Below, in pieces: positions 1-9,525 of a stretch of DNA of 64,000 nt (within the stretch, counting starts at the first letter, position 1; every line of letters begins with the position of its first letter). Source of the stretch: an uncultured Coriobacteriaceae bacterium. GTDB taxonomy: Bacteria; Actinomycetota; Coriobacteriia; Coriobacteriales; Atopobiaceae. The notes under the pieces were generated by a model. It saw only the letters and a list, made by a program, of their open reading frames with translations, was not told the origin of the DNA and searched no databases. The position numbers and the translations under genes were made by a program. The DNA is taken from the NCBI GenBank assembly GCA_902786015.1, contig CADAAU010000010.1, forward strand, positions 225,332 to 289,331. The letters are read 5' to 3'.

Positions 1-1
1 C

Positions 2-868
2 TTCGAGTGGAAGCCAGAGCTGCAAGCTGCCATGAGGTATCGCTCAGCGAAATGGATAGGCGGTATAAAAAAGTCTGCATTCCGTGAAATGAACGGTGGA
101 AAAGGCATCACCCTCCAAACAATCTACGAGCTGAGTCGGATCAGCGCTTCCCAGCTCGTTGAGGAACTGGGATTGGTGACCAAGGCGGAAGTTAAGAAGC
201 GCGAGCGGCTGCCTTATGTGTTCATCATCGACGAGATTAACCGTGGGAGCATCTCCAAGATCTTTGGTGAGCTCATAACGCTACTTGAACCAAGCAAGCG
301 CAAGGGAGAGCCAGAGGAGTTGTCGGTCACGCTTCCTTACTCGGGCAGAGAATTCTCTGTCCCCACGAACGTCTACGTGATTGGTACTATGAATACCGCG
401 GACAGATCGATTGCGCTCATGGACACGGCACTTCGGCGCAGGTTCGACTTTGAGGAAGTAATGCCGGACTCGAGCCTCTTCTCTGAGCTTGACGTAGAAG
501 GTGTGAACGTCGCGGAGATGCTCGACATAATGAACAAGCGCATTGAGCTTCTGTACGACCGCGAGCATACCTTGGGACACGCAATCTTTATGGACCTCAA
601 GGAAAGCGCAACGGTAAAGTGCTTACAAAGAATCTTTGAGAACAAGGTCATGCCTCTGCTCCAAGAGTACTTCTATGATGATTACTCAAAGATTGCTTCG
701 GTGCTTGGTGCTGCGAGCAAGGACTTTATCGAGGTCAAGGGCAGCGAAAAGGTATTTTGGTCGCTGGATGACAATGCCTACGGGAGTCTTCGTTTCTACA
801 AGCTGAAATCAGCACCAGATGGGGCGGATGCCTACCGTCGCATCTACCAACTCGAAGGCGAGGAGTAG
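2..868 (+). CDS. mcrB: McrB-type GTPase/AAA+ subunit of a type IV restriction system, C-terminal part (cut by window edge)
   Basis: The frame is open from base 2, so the N-terminus, including Walker A, lies outside the window. Visible McrB hallmarks are the Walker B segment YVFIIDEINRG, the conserved continuation SKIFGELITLLE, sensor-1 GTMNTADRS and the arginine-rich RRRFDF. In the family this subunit hydrolyses GTP and drives translocation and cleavage together with McrC on DNA with modified cytosines. The stop is 4 bases before the likely TTG start of the McrC gene, so the two are probably translationally coupled. The internal ATG at 32 should not be taken as the true start. Family assignment is secure; which modified base is recognised cannot be told, because the N-terminal DNA-binding domain is missing from the window. 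Confidence 0.9.
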   Translation, partial: FEWKPELQAAMRYRSAKWIGGIKKSAFREMNGGKGITLQTIYELSRISASQLVEELGLVTKAEVKKRERLPYVFIIDEINRGSISKIFGELITLLEPSKRKGEPEELSVTLPYSGREFSVPTNVYVIGTMNTADRSIALMDTALRRRFDFEEVMPDSSLFSELDVEGVNVAEMLDIMNKRIELLYDREHTLGHAIFMDLKESATVKCLQRIFENKVMPLLQEYFYDDYSKIASVLGAASKDFIEVKGSEKVFWSLDDNAYGSLRFYKLKSAPDGADAYRRIYQLEGEE

Positions 869-872
869 GCTT

Positions 873-2186
873 TTGGCCTCCGAGAACTACAGAGTGGTTC
901 ACGAATACGACTATCTCGTAACGCGCCGCGTTTCACGAGAGGCGTGCCACGTCATATCACATGACGATTTTGGGGCGCTCAGAGACTTTGTGCTGGGAAA
1001 TCTCGAGGGGGATGAGGCAGTCGAGCTTATGCGGCTGTGCTCACCTGCGGGTGTTGGTGAGGCGCTGCAGCTTCGGAACTACGTAGGCGTCATAGAGCTC
1101 GAAAGCGGCTTGCAGGTTGAAGTGCTCCCAAAGATTGACTTTGGCACCGATGAGGAAAGCAGGTCGGTTTTTCTTAGGATGCTTGCCGACCTTGGAACAG
1201 ACACGTCCTTTAGGTCGATGAATAGGGCGCATGTCTCAGATGACCGAACACCTCTGTTCGAAGCATTCGTCTCGATGTTTCTAGAAGAGTGCTCGAACCT
1301 CATCAAGCGTGGGATTAAGTCCACTTATAAAGAGGTGCGGTCTCGTGAGTCGGTCATGCGTGGGAGAATCGACTTCGCGCGACAGACGAGGGAGGGGTTG
1401 GTGCACGCCGAACGCCTCAGTCTCGTGTACGATGAGTATGTCATCGACAGGCCCGAGAACCGCATCATGAAGTCCACGTTACGACTCCTCAAGAACAGGA
1501 GTAGAAGTGCCGGCAATAAGCGGAGGGCAACGCAACTCTTTGAAGCGCTCGACGGGGTGAGCCTTTCGCACAACGTAGATGCAGACTTTTCGCGTTGTGT
1601 GATTGATCGCACTACGCGAGAGTATGAGACCCTGCTCGCATGGTGCCGCGTGTTTCTCAAGGGCGAGAGCTTCTCGATGTTTAGGGGAAGGAACGTCGCG
1701 ATGGCGCTGCTCTTTCCCATGGAGAAAGTATTTGAGGGATATGTTGGCAAGACCCTGAGGAAGATTGCCTTGCAGGCCAATGCTCTCAGAAGTGTAGAGT
1801 TGCAAGCACGAGGCAAGTGGCTCTTTAATGAACGCGGTATTGCGCTGAGGCCAGACATACTCTGCGTCAACAACAGCGGGAGCAATGTGGTTCTTGACAC
1901 CAAATGGAAACGCGTAAACGGCGTGCGCGACCTTGGCGTTACTGACATGTACCAGATGTACGCATACGGCAGGAGGTTTCGCAAGGGTCACAACGATATG
2001 CAGCATGTGATTCTGCTCTACCCTTGGCATAAAGGTGTGCGGAGATCAGGGCTTTTGCGAAGCGGTAAACGCGTAAGCCCTGATGGGGTGCAGGTAGACA
2101 TGTTCTACGTGGACCTTAGGAAGATTGACGAGAGCATGAACATGCTGATCGCCCTGCTTGACGACCCAAAACTGCTGGAAGGATAG
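873..2186 (+). CDS. mcrC: McrC-family endonuclease subunit of type IV restriction system
   Basis: About 437 residues. The C-terminal half has a PD-(D/E)XK-type nuclease core: RPDIL, then after about ten residues VVLDTKWK, the usual McrC pattern of D...DxK. The N-terminal half is the McrC β-barrel-like region that contacts McrB. I chose the TTG at 873 because GAGGAG (860-865) sits 7 bases upstream, just over the mcrB stop; the in-frame ATG at 819 would overlap mcrB by 50 bases and has no comparable ribosome site. It is followed after 3 bases by a DUF262 gene, so all four genes here read as one operon. Confidence in family is high; the start is an inference. Confidence 0.9.
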   Translation: MASENYRVVHEYDYLVTRRVSREACHVISHDDFGALRDFVLGNLEGDEAVELMRLCSPAGVGEALQLRNYVGVIELESGLQVEVLPKIDFGTDEESRSVFLRMLADLGTDTSFRSMNRAHVSDDRTPLFEAFVSMFLEECSNLIKRGIKSTYKEVRSRESVMRGRIDFARQTREGLVHAERLSLVYDEYVIDRPENRIMKSTLRLLKNRSRSAGNKRRATQLFEALDGVSLSHNVDADFSRCVIDRTTREYETLLAWCRVFLKGESFSMFRGRNVAMALLFPMEKVFEGYVGKTLRKIALQANALRSVELQARGKWLFNERGIALRPDILCVNNSGSNVVLDTKWKRVNGVRDLGVTDMYQMYAYGRRFRKGHNDMQHVILLYPWHKGVRRSGLLRSGKRVSPDGVQVDMFYVDLRKIDESMNMLIALLDDPKLLEG

Positions 2187-2189
2187 GCT

Positions 2190-3464
2190 ATGGCAGCAGA
2201 GATCGTGAGCGTGCAGCAGCTGCTTTCCATGCGTCTGCATATACCGGGATATCAACGGCCGTATAGGTGGACGACGCGGAATGTTGCTGCCCTGCTAGGT
2301 GATATCGATACCGCTATTTCTGAAGCGGACATGATTACTGATTTCCGATATCGCATAGGCACGGTTATTCTTCACCGCAACGATTTGGGCGATTGTTTGG
2401 ATATTGTCGATGGGCAGCAGCGAATACTGTCGCTCCTGCTGCTAATGCTTTATCTGGACCCTGATGCTAGCTTTCCGTTGTTGAGCGAGGCTGTTTTCTC
2501 TGACAGCGAGACTCAGCACAACCTACGAACCAACTATGTGTTTATTGCCGATTGGGTTGACTACCAACCTGAGGAGTGGTGGCGTAAAGCAAAGGCGGCC
2601 TTCTCCGACACACTTGAGGCTGTGGTCATCACGGTAAATCGCGTGGAGGAGGCTTTCCAGCTCTTTGATTCGCAGAACACGCGAGGGCGCAGCCTCGATC
2701 CCCACGACCTTCTAAAGGCGTATCATCTGCGGGCTATGCGCGAGGATCCCTACGCTATGCGGCACGTGGTTAGACGATGGGAGGAATTCAGTTCAGATGA
2801 GGTCCGCGACCTCTTTGCATGGTATCTCTTCCCGATTGGCAACTGGGAACTCAGGGAGAGGACGAGGCCGTTCACCGCACAGGAGATTGACGTCTATAAG
2901 GGCGTTCCAGAGCGTAGTGGCTACTCCTATGCAGCGCGCGCAAGGAGGGCGGCGCCTTGCTTCCAAATTGGCGAGCCTTTTATTGAGGGCAACGACTTCT
3001 TCCTTATGGCTGAGCACTACCTCAGCATGCATGACGACTTGGTACATGAGCTCAACGAAAACTCGGAGCTCCAGAGTATCCGCGAGATGATGAATCGCAA
3101 AAGCCCTACGGCAGGATTCAGACATGCTTGCAACCTGTTTCGCTGTGTGCTTTTTGCCTACTACGACCGATTTCACAACTTTGATGTTCGAGCTATCCGC
3201 AAGCTCTTTACGTGGGCGCTGATGGTTAGGGTCGACATGCAAGCACTGGGCTTTGACACCATCAACAAATATGCTGTGGGAGATCGGGCGAAAAGTCCGT
3301 ATACCAATGCGATTCCGATGTTCTACAAGATTGCAAGGGCTCGCAGTCATACTGAAATCGCTGACGTTATTGTTCGGACGAGGGGTCCGCACGAAGGCAT
3401 GAACAGCGAAAGGCGTGAGCTTTGTACGTTCCTACTCGAACTATCTGGGGGTAGCTCGCGATGA
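2190..3464 (+). CDS. DUF262 (GmrS-like/ParB-fold) protein without an HNH domain
   Basis: 424 residues. The DUF262 signature is clear: IPGYQRPYRW near the N-terminus, then IVDGQQR, then SQNTRGRSLDPHDLLKAY. DUF262 is a ParB/Srx-like nucleotide-binding fold found in GmrSD-type modification-dependent restriction enzymes and related defence proteins. The C-terminal part shows no DUF1524 HNH motif, so this protein probably supplies the NTP-binding or sensing half, with the next gene supplying the nuclease. It starts 3 bases after mcrC, with GGAAGGA upstream, and its stop overlaps the next start by 4 bases (ATGA), typical of co-translated partners. Role in defence is inferred from context. Confidence 0.85.
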   Translation: MAAEIVSVQQLLSMRLHIPGYQRPYRWTTRNVAALLGDIDTAISEADMITDFRYRIGTVILHRNDLGDCLDIVDGQQRILSLLLLMLYLDPDASFPLLSEAVFSDSETQHNLRTNYVFIADWVDYQPEEWWRKAKAAFSDTLEAVVITVNRVEEAFQLFDSQNTRGRSLDPHDLLKAYHLRAMREDPYAMRHVVRRWEEFSSDEVRDLFAWYLFPIGNWELRERTRPFTAQEIDVYKGVPERSGYSYAARARRAAPCFQIGEPFIEGNDFFLMAEHYLSMHDDLVHELNENSELQSIREMMNRKSPTAGFRHACNLFRCVLFAYYDRFHNFDVRAIRKLFTWALMVRVDMQALGFDTINKYAVGDRAKSPYTNAIPMFYKIARARSHTEIADVIVRTRGPHEGMNSERRELCTFLLELSGGSSR

Positions 3465-5335
3465 CTAGCTCGAACGTTCCCGAACTCACCATTCTGGACG
3501 GTGATGGTGGCAATATCTTTACCAGGGGTGAGCGCTACGAGATTCCGCTCTATCAGCGACCCTACGCGTGGGGAGAACGGAACATCGAGCAGCTCGTGGA
3601 TGATGTGGACGATCTTCCCGATGATGACGAGCGTGGCTACTATCTTGGCTCGCTCGTGGTCTGGCATAAGCTCGATGGTGCCTGGGAGGTCATTGACGGG
3701 CAACAGCGTCTGACCACGCTTTTCCTACTGCTGTCGGCGCTTGGAGAGCAGGTTAGTGTTGATGATGTTCCAGCTCTTTCTTTCTCCTGTCGCGATAAGT
3801 CTAGGTACACTCTCAGGCACTTGACCGACCTCGATACTGCAGCAAGGATCGAGGACGGAATGATTGAGTCCAACATCGAGAGTGGCTATCGCGTGGTTGT
3901 GGAGCGAATCGAGAGAATGACGAGTGAAGAGCTGGATGCGTTTAAACGTAAGCTGGCTCGAACCCGACTCTACCGTATCGAGGTGCCCGTTGGTACAAAT
4001 CTCAACCATTACTTCGAGATCATGAACACGCGCGGAGAACAGTTGGAGCAGCATGAGATTTTAAAGGCATGGCTTATGGAGCCGCTCTCTGGTGCGGATT
4101 CCGCAAAGTTTGTCTCAATTTGGGATGCTTGCTCCGATATGTCCGGATATGTCCAGCTGAGATTCGGCATGAAAGCTAGGGTGGAACTCTTTGGATGGAA
4201 TTATGATCAGTTTCCATCCCACAAACGTATTTCCTCGGTTCAATGGGGTGGCGGCACACAAGCCATGGATCTGGGCATCAGGGAGATTGTTGCTACCCGT
4301 GGCGATGATTCTGTTGCAGAGGGCGTAGCGAGTGACGAGCCTGCGCGCTTTGATAGCATCATTGACTTCCGTTACTTTTTGCTGCATGTACTCAAGGTGT
4401 TCGTGGCGGTTAATGGCATTGCGGCGCATAATTCGGAGGAACAGCTTCTTCCCAGCCTGCTAGACGATAGGCGACTTAAGGCATCCTTTGAACACGTGGT
4501 CGATGATGGCCTTTGGGAGAGCCTGCCTGTTGACAGGGCTCGTTTCTCGATGGCATTTGCAGAGTGCCTCTTGCAAGTGCACTATCTGTTTGATCGATGC
4601 ATCATCAAGCGTGAGTATGTGGGTGGTGATCTTGAGGGGAAGTGGAGCCTCAAGGAGATCCTACGCGCTACGGGCAATGGCCACTATTGCAGGAATTCAC
4701 GCTTTAAAAACAGATGGCGTGAGCGTGGTACCACATCGGAAAGGACCAGTCGCCGAGTGCTGATGCTGGAGTCGTGCCTGCGAGTCTCGTATACCTCTCC
4801 CAAGGTCATGCATTGGATTACGAGTTTGCTGACCCAGCTCATGCGTAATCCCGGCATGGCGAATTGGCATACGTTCGCAGACGCTGTTGAGGCATGCGCT
4901 AGGGACTCTGTTCGAGACTACGTGGAAGTGGGGGATTGGTCGCTCGGTGTGAATACACCACATGTGGTGCTGAACTATCTCGACTATCTGCTGTGGCGTA
5001 GGGGGAGCGACGATGACTTTGTCTTTGAGTTCCGTACCTCCGTGGAGCACTGGTACCCGCAGAATCCCTCCGACGATACCTTTGTGCGCTGGAGCGAGGT
5101 CGACCGTTTGGGCAACCTCTGTCTAGTGCAGCGCAACGTCAACTCCAGGTTCTCTAACCTCAACCCAATGGCCAAGGCAGCCACTTTTCAGGAGATGATC
5201 GCCAAAGGCAGCCTCAAGCTGCGCGAAATGGCACGGCTAACGGGGGAGGGCGAAGACTGGAAGAGCGGCGCCTGCCAGCGTCACGAGGAAGAGATGGTCG
5301 CCTTGCTTCGCGTGGCGTGTGATGTGGGGGTGTAA
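3461..5335 (+). CDS. DUF262-DUF1524 protein (GmrSD-type, HNH nuclease)
   Basis: 624 residues. N-terminal DUF262: IPLYQRPYAW, VIDGQQRLTTLFLL and IMNTRGEQLEQHEILKAW. C-terminal DUF1524/HNH: SVEHWYPQ, supplying the histidine, followed by GNLCLVQRNVNSRFSN, the usual LGNL...N pattern. GmrSD enzymes use this architecture to cut DNA carrying sugar-modified hydroxymethylcytosine. The ATGA overlap with the preceding single-domain DUF262 gene suggests a heteromeric pair. It is the last gene of the apparent operon with McrBC. Whether the pair works with McrBC or as an independent second system cannot be decided from sequence. Confidence 0.88.
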   Translation: MTSSNVPELTILDGDGGNIFTRGERYEIPLYQRPYAWGERNIEQLVDDVDDLPDDDERGYYLGSLVVWHKLDGAWEVIDGQQRLTTLFLLLSALGEQVSVDDVPALSFSCRDKSRYTLRHLTDLDTAARIEDGMIESNIESGYRVVVERIERMTSEELDAFKRKLARTRLYRIEVPVGTNLNHYFEIMNTRGEQLEQHEILKAWLMEPLSGADSAKFVSIWDACSDMSGYVQLRFGMKARVELFGWNYDQFPSHKRISSVQWGGGTQAMDLGIREIVATRGDDSVAEGVASDEPARFDSIIDFRYFLLHVLKVFVAVNGIAAHNSEEQLLPSLLDDRRLKASFEHVVDDGLWESLPVDRARFSMAFAECLLQVHYLFDRCIIKREYVGGDLEGKWSLKEILRATGNGHYCRNSRFKNRWRERGTTSERTSRRVLMLESCLRVSYTSPKVMHWITSLLTQLMRNPGMANWHTFADAVEACARDSVRDYVEVGDWSLGVNTPHVVLNYLDYLLWRRGSDDDFVFEFRTSVEHWYPQNPSDDTFVRWSEVDRLGNLCLVQRNVNSRFSNLNPMAKAATFQEMIAKGSLKLREMARLTGEGEDWKSGACQRHEEEMVALLRVACDVGV

Positions 5336-5513
5336 AGACGGAAAAGCGGCCTCCTCTTGGGGCTTGGCCTACACGAGGAACGATTCTGTCTCGAGGGTGC
5401 CCGCGTGGCCCTTCGTGGCGGACTGATTGATCTGCACAAGCGAGATACGTACTTGTGTAGGGACACATGACGCGGCCACGGGGCCTTGCTAGATGCGGTA
5501 TCGGTAGAAGTGA

Positions 5514-6609
5514 GCATCTGCCGAGCGGGACGTCCACGCCAAGCTGGTCATCACGCCCCCTCCCGAGCCAGTGGACAACAACTTCATCATCCACTCGCGC
5601 GACCACCATGACTATCGGGCGGTGGGCCGGGTGCGCGAAGAGCTGTTGATGCGAGCTGCGATCGGAGCGCCTCATGCAGAGGTGTCCCTTGCTGCCGTCA
5701 ATAAGTTAGCCGATCAAGGTCGGCTGATGAGAATCGCAAAAGGTGCAAGTGGGAGCGCCACGATAACCGCCGCCATACACCGTATGAACGACCAAACGCT
5801 CCTCGCCTCCCTCGTGCGGGAATCGACTCGGGATGACGTGCAGAGAGCCGCGCTCGAGCAGATTGCCGACCAGTTCGTGCTTGCCCAGCTGGTCGTGGAC
5901 GACCCTATTCCGCGAGGGGTGAGCGACTATCGGATCGGCGCGCTCAACAGGATCAACGATCCCGATGCTCTGATGCGCGTCGCTTCGAGCGCGTCAAGGT
6001 ACTCGGACCGGGTATGGCGGACGATCTAGCAAGGCGCCGAAGACGCCCAGTCGCTGACGGCGCTAGCGCTCGACGAAGGCATCGCCGACGAGCGCCGCGC
6101 CGGGGCCTTACGAGAGCTCGGCATTCGTTGCGAGAGCAATATGGTTTCGGAGGACGACCTGCGCTCAGCTCTTGTCACGGTAGCGACCTCGTCTGTGTCG
6201 GACACGATTAGGCTCGCGGCGGTGGACAAGCTGGTCGTCAATAACCACGCTTGGAATAACGGCGAGGTCGACGCCGTCCTCGCGCGGCTTGTCCTAACCG
6301 ATCCCGCCGTGTGCGAGAGGGCCACCCAAGGGATACTGGGCGAGGACGCACTCCGAGAATTCGTATTCGACGACTTCGACGGCGCGGAAATGCCGCAGGC
6401 CCGGAGATGGACATTCGGGAGAAAGCCGCCCTGTTCGGCGCAGCGGCGAACCGTGGATGACTGACAAGAACAATAAAGCCGAGAAGGTGCTTGCGTCGGT
6501 GGGGAGGATGGAAGACCAATCCGAGCTCGATGAGGTGGCAAAGGGGCGAGTTGGTCTTGCCCCCTTTGACACATTGGAGGAGTATCCCCCTTGGCTACAC
6601 AGCTACTAG
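5514..6609 (+). pseudogene. Decayed HEAT-like repeat protein gene (amber stop plus frameshifts)
   Basis: The frame from 5514 (possible GTG at 5571) encodes short helical repeats of the form ALxxIxDxxLLxxLV, as in HEAT or leucine-rich-variant proteins (for example NRINDPDALMRVAS). It meets TAG at 6027-6029, but the same frame reads on with the same repeat style (SLTALALDEGIADERRAGAL) to about 6400. Homology then shifts to frame 2 (MDIREKAALFGAAANRG) and to frame 1 (DKNNKAEKVLASVGRMEDQS) before stopping at 6607. One nonsense mutation and at least two frameshifts mean the gene is dead. 5336-5513 upstream contains no recognisable gene. The ancestral function is unknown. Confidence 0.7.
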
Positions 6610-7407
6610 CTAGTCAACCAAAGGAAGGCACGCCTCTACATAGCGATGATACGAGCCCGAGGCGTCGTACGTCCTAGACAGCAGTAGACCATACAGTGGT
6701 CCCACAGGCCGCTCACCCAGCCGTTCGGCCTCGCCGAGCAGTCCTTCAAAGAGCCTCTGTCCAAATCCCCAGCGCTCGCCAGCATCCACACAGGTAGTAA
6801 GTGCCCTGTCGGCAGAAAGCTCGACAAATCCGTCCTTCGGGCCACCGAGCGTCTCGTAGTGGTCCACCGTCATTGCAATACCCCAGAAGTAGCGTTCCTC
6901 ATGCGCGTCGGGAAAGCACGCCATGGGTGGAAGGCACACCGCTTGGTTTTGGTTTACAAAGCTGCCTGCCTCACTCATATGCTCGTCCAACAGCAGGTGA
7001 TGCACTTCCCTACGTGCCACAAAGCGCGCCGCAGGAAACGTGCACATCTCGTAGCGTCCCAGGCGTTCCTCCACGTCGCGGAGCTTCTCTCTAAACGCGC
7101 GCATACATTCGAGCGCCATGGTCCTGTACGCGAGCTCACGCTCCATCTCGCCTAGGCGCGTATTGACCGAGCTCTCGACTTCGGCTAATGAGCTATGGTG
7201 AAGAATGTCGTGCACCTGCGCAAGGCTAAATCCCATGGCTTGATAACGCTTGCACTCCCACAAGAGGTTGATTTGCCAGTCGTCGTAGTAGCGGTAGCCG
7301 TTCTTGGCGTCTATCTGCGGCCGAATGATGCCTAGCCGCTCGTAATGTCGCAGCGTGTCGCGCCTTATGTCGAATGCCCGGCAAAGATCCTTTTGCGTGT
7401 AGCGCAT
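6610..7407 (-). CDS. MerR-family transcriptional regulator with GyrI-like effector domain
   Basis: About 265 residues. The N-terminus is a winged helix of MerR type: YTQKDLCRAFDIRRDTLRHY, then GYRYYDDWQINLLWECKRYQAMGFSL, followed by a dimerising coiled coil (residues about 75-120). The rest resembles the GyrI-like small-molecule-binding fold found in BmrR-type regulators. I take the ATG at 7407, with AGGGG about 7 bases upstream, rather than the GTG at 7413. It is transcribed away from the old-yellow-enzyme reductase gene, with a MerR-type promoter in the gap, so it most likely activates that gene when it binds an electrophilic or aromatic ligand. Family is certain; ligand unknown. Confidence 0.9.
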   Translation of the reverse strand: MRYTQKDLCRAFDIRRDTLRHYERLGIIRPQIDAKNGYRYYDDWQINLLWECKRYQAMGFSLAQVHDILHHSSLAEVESSVNTRLGEMERELAYRTMALECMRAFREKLRDVEERLGRYEMCTFPAARFVARREVHHLLLDEHMSEAGSFVNQNQAVCLPPMACFPDAHEERYFWGIAMTVDHYETLGGPKDGFVELSADRALTTCVDAGERWGFGQRLFEGLLGEAERLGERPVGPLYGLLLSRTYDASGSYHRYVEACLPLVD

Positions 7408-7448
7408 GACCACTGCCCCTCACATATCCGTCGTTCCACATTGGTCTG

Positions 7449-7479
7449 TTGACCTGGGGGTTACCCCCACCCTTATGCT
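7449..7479 (+). promoter_or_regulatory. MerR-type promoter/operator with 19-bp spacer
   Basis: TTGACC (7449-7454) and TATGCT (7474-7479) are separated by exactly 19 bp. The spacer contains the perfect palindrome TGGGGGTTACCCCCA (7455-7469). A 19-20 bp spacer with a dyad inside it is the hallmark of promoters that MerR proteins activate by DNA untwisting. It lies between the divergent MerR gene and the reductase, reading toward the reductase. Confidence 0.85.
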
Positions 7480-7516
7480 AACCCTAACGGTAAACGCACT
7501 GAGGAGAGGATGTCTT

Positions 7517-9460
7517 ATGAAGCTGGAAACCCTGTTTTCACCCATGAAGATCGGTACGTGCGAGATTCCCAACCGCTTGGTGGTGCCAGCGATGGTCATG
7601 AATTATTGCACCTATGACGGCATGATCACTGACCAGTACGTGGCCTACATGGAAGAGAAAGCCAAGGGCGGCTGGGGTCTTATCATCACCGAGGACTACT
7701 GCGTGCAGCCGGCGGGCAAAGGCTACAGCCGCATTCCCGGCTTCTGGAAGGAGGAGCACGTCGCCAGCAGCCGTCGCGTGACGGAGGCCGTGCACAAGTA
7801 CGACTCAAAGATCTTTGCCCAGATGTATCATCCTGGCCGCCAGACGACGCCGGCCGCCAACGGTGGCGAGACGCCTGTGGCGCCGAGCCCCACCAAGGAT
7901 CCCATGTGCCAGTTCCAGGCTCGCGAGATGAGCGTCGACGAGATTCACCGGCTCGTGGAGGACTTTGGCACCGCAGCGCGTCGCGCCAAGGATGCGGGCT
8001 ACGATGGCGTTGAGCTGCACTGCGCTCACGGCTATCTGCTCGCGGAGTTCCTGTCTCCTGCCGTGAACCGTCGCGTGGACGAATACGGCGGATGCTTCGA
8101 CAACCGCGTACGCATCGTGGACGAGATTCTTGCTGCTATGCGCGCTCAGGTGGGGCCAGATTTCCCCATTCAGGTGCGTCTCTCGTCAATGGACTTCGTG
8201 ACGGGCGGTCGTACCGAGGCCGAGACCTATGAGCTTTGCCGCCATTTTGAGGAGATTGGCTTTGACGCACTGCACATCTCCAACGGCATGTATGCCTCGC
8301 ACCCCAAGGACCAAATCATCGCACCGATGTTCACCGATCATGCCCTCAACATGGAGCGCGCACAGCAGGTCAAGAACCTCGTGAGCATCCCTGTAATCCT
8401 GGCCAATCGCATCAACGATCCCAAGATGGCCGACACGCTGCTCAAGATGGGCAAGGCGGACTTCATCGGCATGGCCCGCGGCTCGCTTGCGGACCCGTTC
8501 CTGCCCGCCAAGGCAAAGGCAGGACGCACCGAGGCCATCCGCTATTGCATCGGTTGCCTGCAGGGTTGCGAGATGCCGCTGTTTATGGACGACCAAGCCG
8601 GCTGCTTGGTCAACCCGCGTTGTGGTCGTGAGTTCGAGAACGACTTGGCCAAGGTCGCCGAGGCCAAGCGCGTCATGGTCATTGGTGGCGGTCCGGCCGG
8701 TCTCATCGCTGCCGAGACGCTCGCGTTGCGCGGCCACAAGCCCGAGGTCTTTGAGGCGCGCAAGCACCTGGGCGGGCAGTTCCGCTCGGCGGCGTTCCCG
8801 GTGGGCAAGGGCGAGCTCTCCACGTTCGTGAGCAGCCTGCGCAAGAGCCTCGAGGAGCTTGAGGTGCCCGTGCATCTGGGCTGCGAGGTGGACGAGGACG
8901 CCATGCGCGAGTTTGCTCCGGATGCCATCATCGTGGCCACGGGTGCCAAGCCGCTGGTGCCGCCCGTTCCCGGCATTGATGGCGCCAACGTTGCCACCGC
9001 CGAGGACGTGCTGCTCGGCAAGGTGGAAATCAAAGACGCGCCCATCGTCGTGTGCGGCGGCGGCGAGGTGGGATGCGAGACGGCGGAGTACATCGCCGAG
9101 GTGCTGCTCCCGCACGTGCCCGTTACCGTGCTCGAGATGCAGGACGACATCCTCACCGACATGATGCCCTTCACCAAGGTGTGCCTCATCGAGATGATGG
9201 TGAAGAACGGCGTCGCGTGGAAGACGGGAGCCACGGTGAAGGCAATCGAGGCCGACGGCGTGGTGTACGAAGATGCCAAGGGCGAGCACAAGCTGCCTGC
9301 CGGCCAGGTCGTCTCTGGCTTCGGATATCGCGCCTGCAACCCGCTCGAGGACGTGGCACGCAGGGTCTGCGACAACGTGCAGGTAGTCGGCAGCGCCATC
9401 AAGGCTGGCAACGCGCTCGTGGCTGGCAAGGAGGCATACGCCGCGGGTCTGGCAATCTAG
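7517..9460 (+). CDS. Old-yellow-enzyme family NADH:flavin oxidoreductase with Fe-S and FAD/NAD domains (2,4-dienoyl-CoA/enoate reductase type)
   Basis: 647 residues from the ATG at 7517, which has GAGGAGAGG 8 bases upstream; a longer frame from 7406 would run through the promoter. Order: FMN-binding TIM barrel (residues 1 to about 340; MKLETLFSPMKIG, HCAHGYLLAEFLSP, MARGSLADP), a 4Fe-4S cysteine set (CIGCLQGC, then two more cysteines to NPRCGRE), then an FAD domain (VMVIGGGPAGLIAAE) and an NAD(P) domain (VVCGGGEVGCETAEY). Members reduce activated C=C bonds of enoates, dienoyl-CoA, flavonoids or bile-acid intermediates in gut anaerobes; the substrate here is unknown. It is probably induced by the divergent MerR regulator. 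Confidence 0.92.
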   Translation: MKLETLFSPMKIGTCEIPNRLVVPAMVMNYCTYDGMITDQYVAYMEEKAKGGWGLIITEDYCVQPAGKGYSRIPGFWKEEHVASSRRVTEAVHKYDSKIFAQMYHPGRQTTPAANGGETPVAPSPTKDPMCQFQAREMSVDEIHRLVEDFGTAARRAKDAGYDGVELHCAHGYLLAEFLSPAVNRRVDEYGGCFDNRVRIVDEILAAMRAQVGPDFPIQVRLSSMDFVTGGRTEAETYELCRHFEEIGFDALHISNGMYASHPKDQIIAPMFTDHALNMERAQQVKNLVSIPVILANRINDPKMADTLLKMGKADFIGMARGSLADPFLPAKAKAGRTEAIRYCIGCLQGCEMPLFMDDQAGCLVNPRCGREFENDLAKVAEAKRVMVIGGGPAGLIAAETLALRGHKPEVFEARKHLGGQFRSAAFPVGKGELSTFVSSLRKSLEELEVPVHLGCEVDEDAMREFAPDAIIVATGAKPLVPPVPGIDGANVATAEDVLLGKVEIKDAPIVVCGGGEVGCETAEYIAEVLLPHVPVTVLEMQDDILTDMMPFTKVCLIEMMVKNGVAWKTGATVKAIEADGVVYEDAKGEHKLPAGQVVSGFGYRACNPLEDVARRVCDNVQVVGSAIKAGNALVAGKEAYAAGLAI

Positions 9461-9525
9461 TACGCCATCGCTTAGAGAGCGATGTCCACGTCAGTCGATG
9501 AGCGGCTATGCGTGGGGAGAACGGA

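Noticed and set aside
8186..9429. Antisense frames of 295-367 codons across the old-yellow-enzyme gene
   Set aside because: Composition is the reverse complement of a strong coding frame; the + strand gene has clear motifs.
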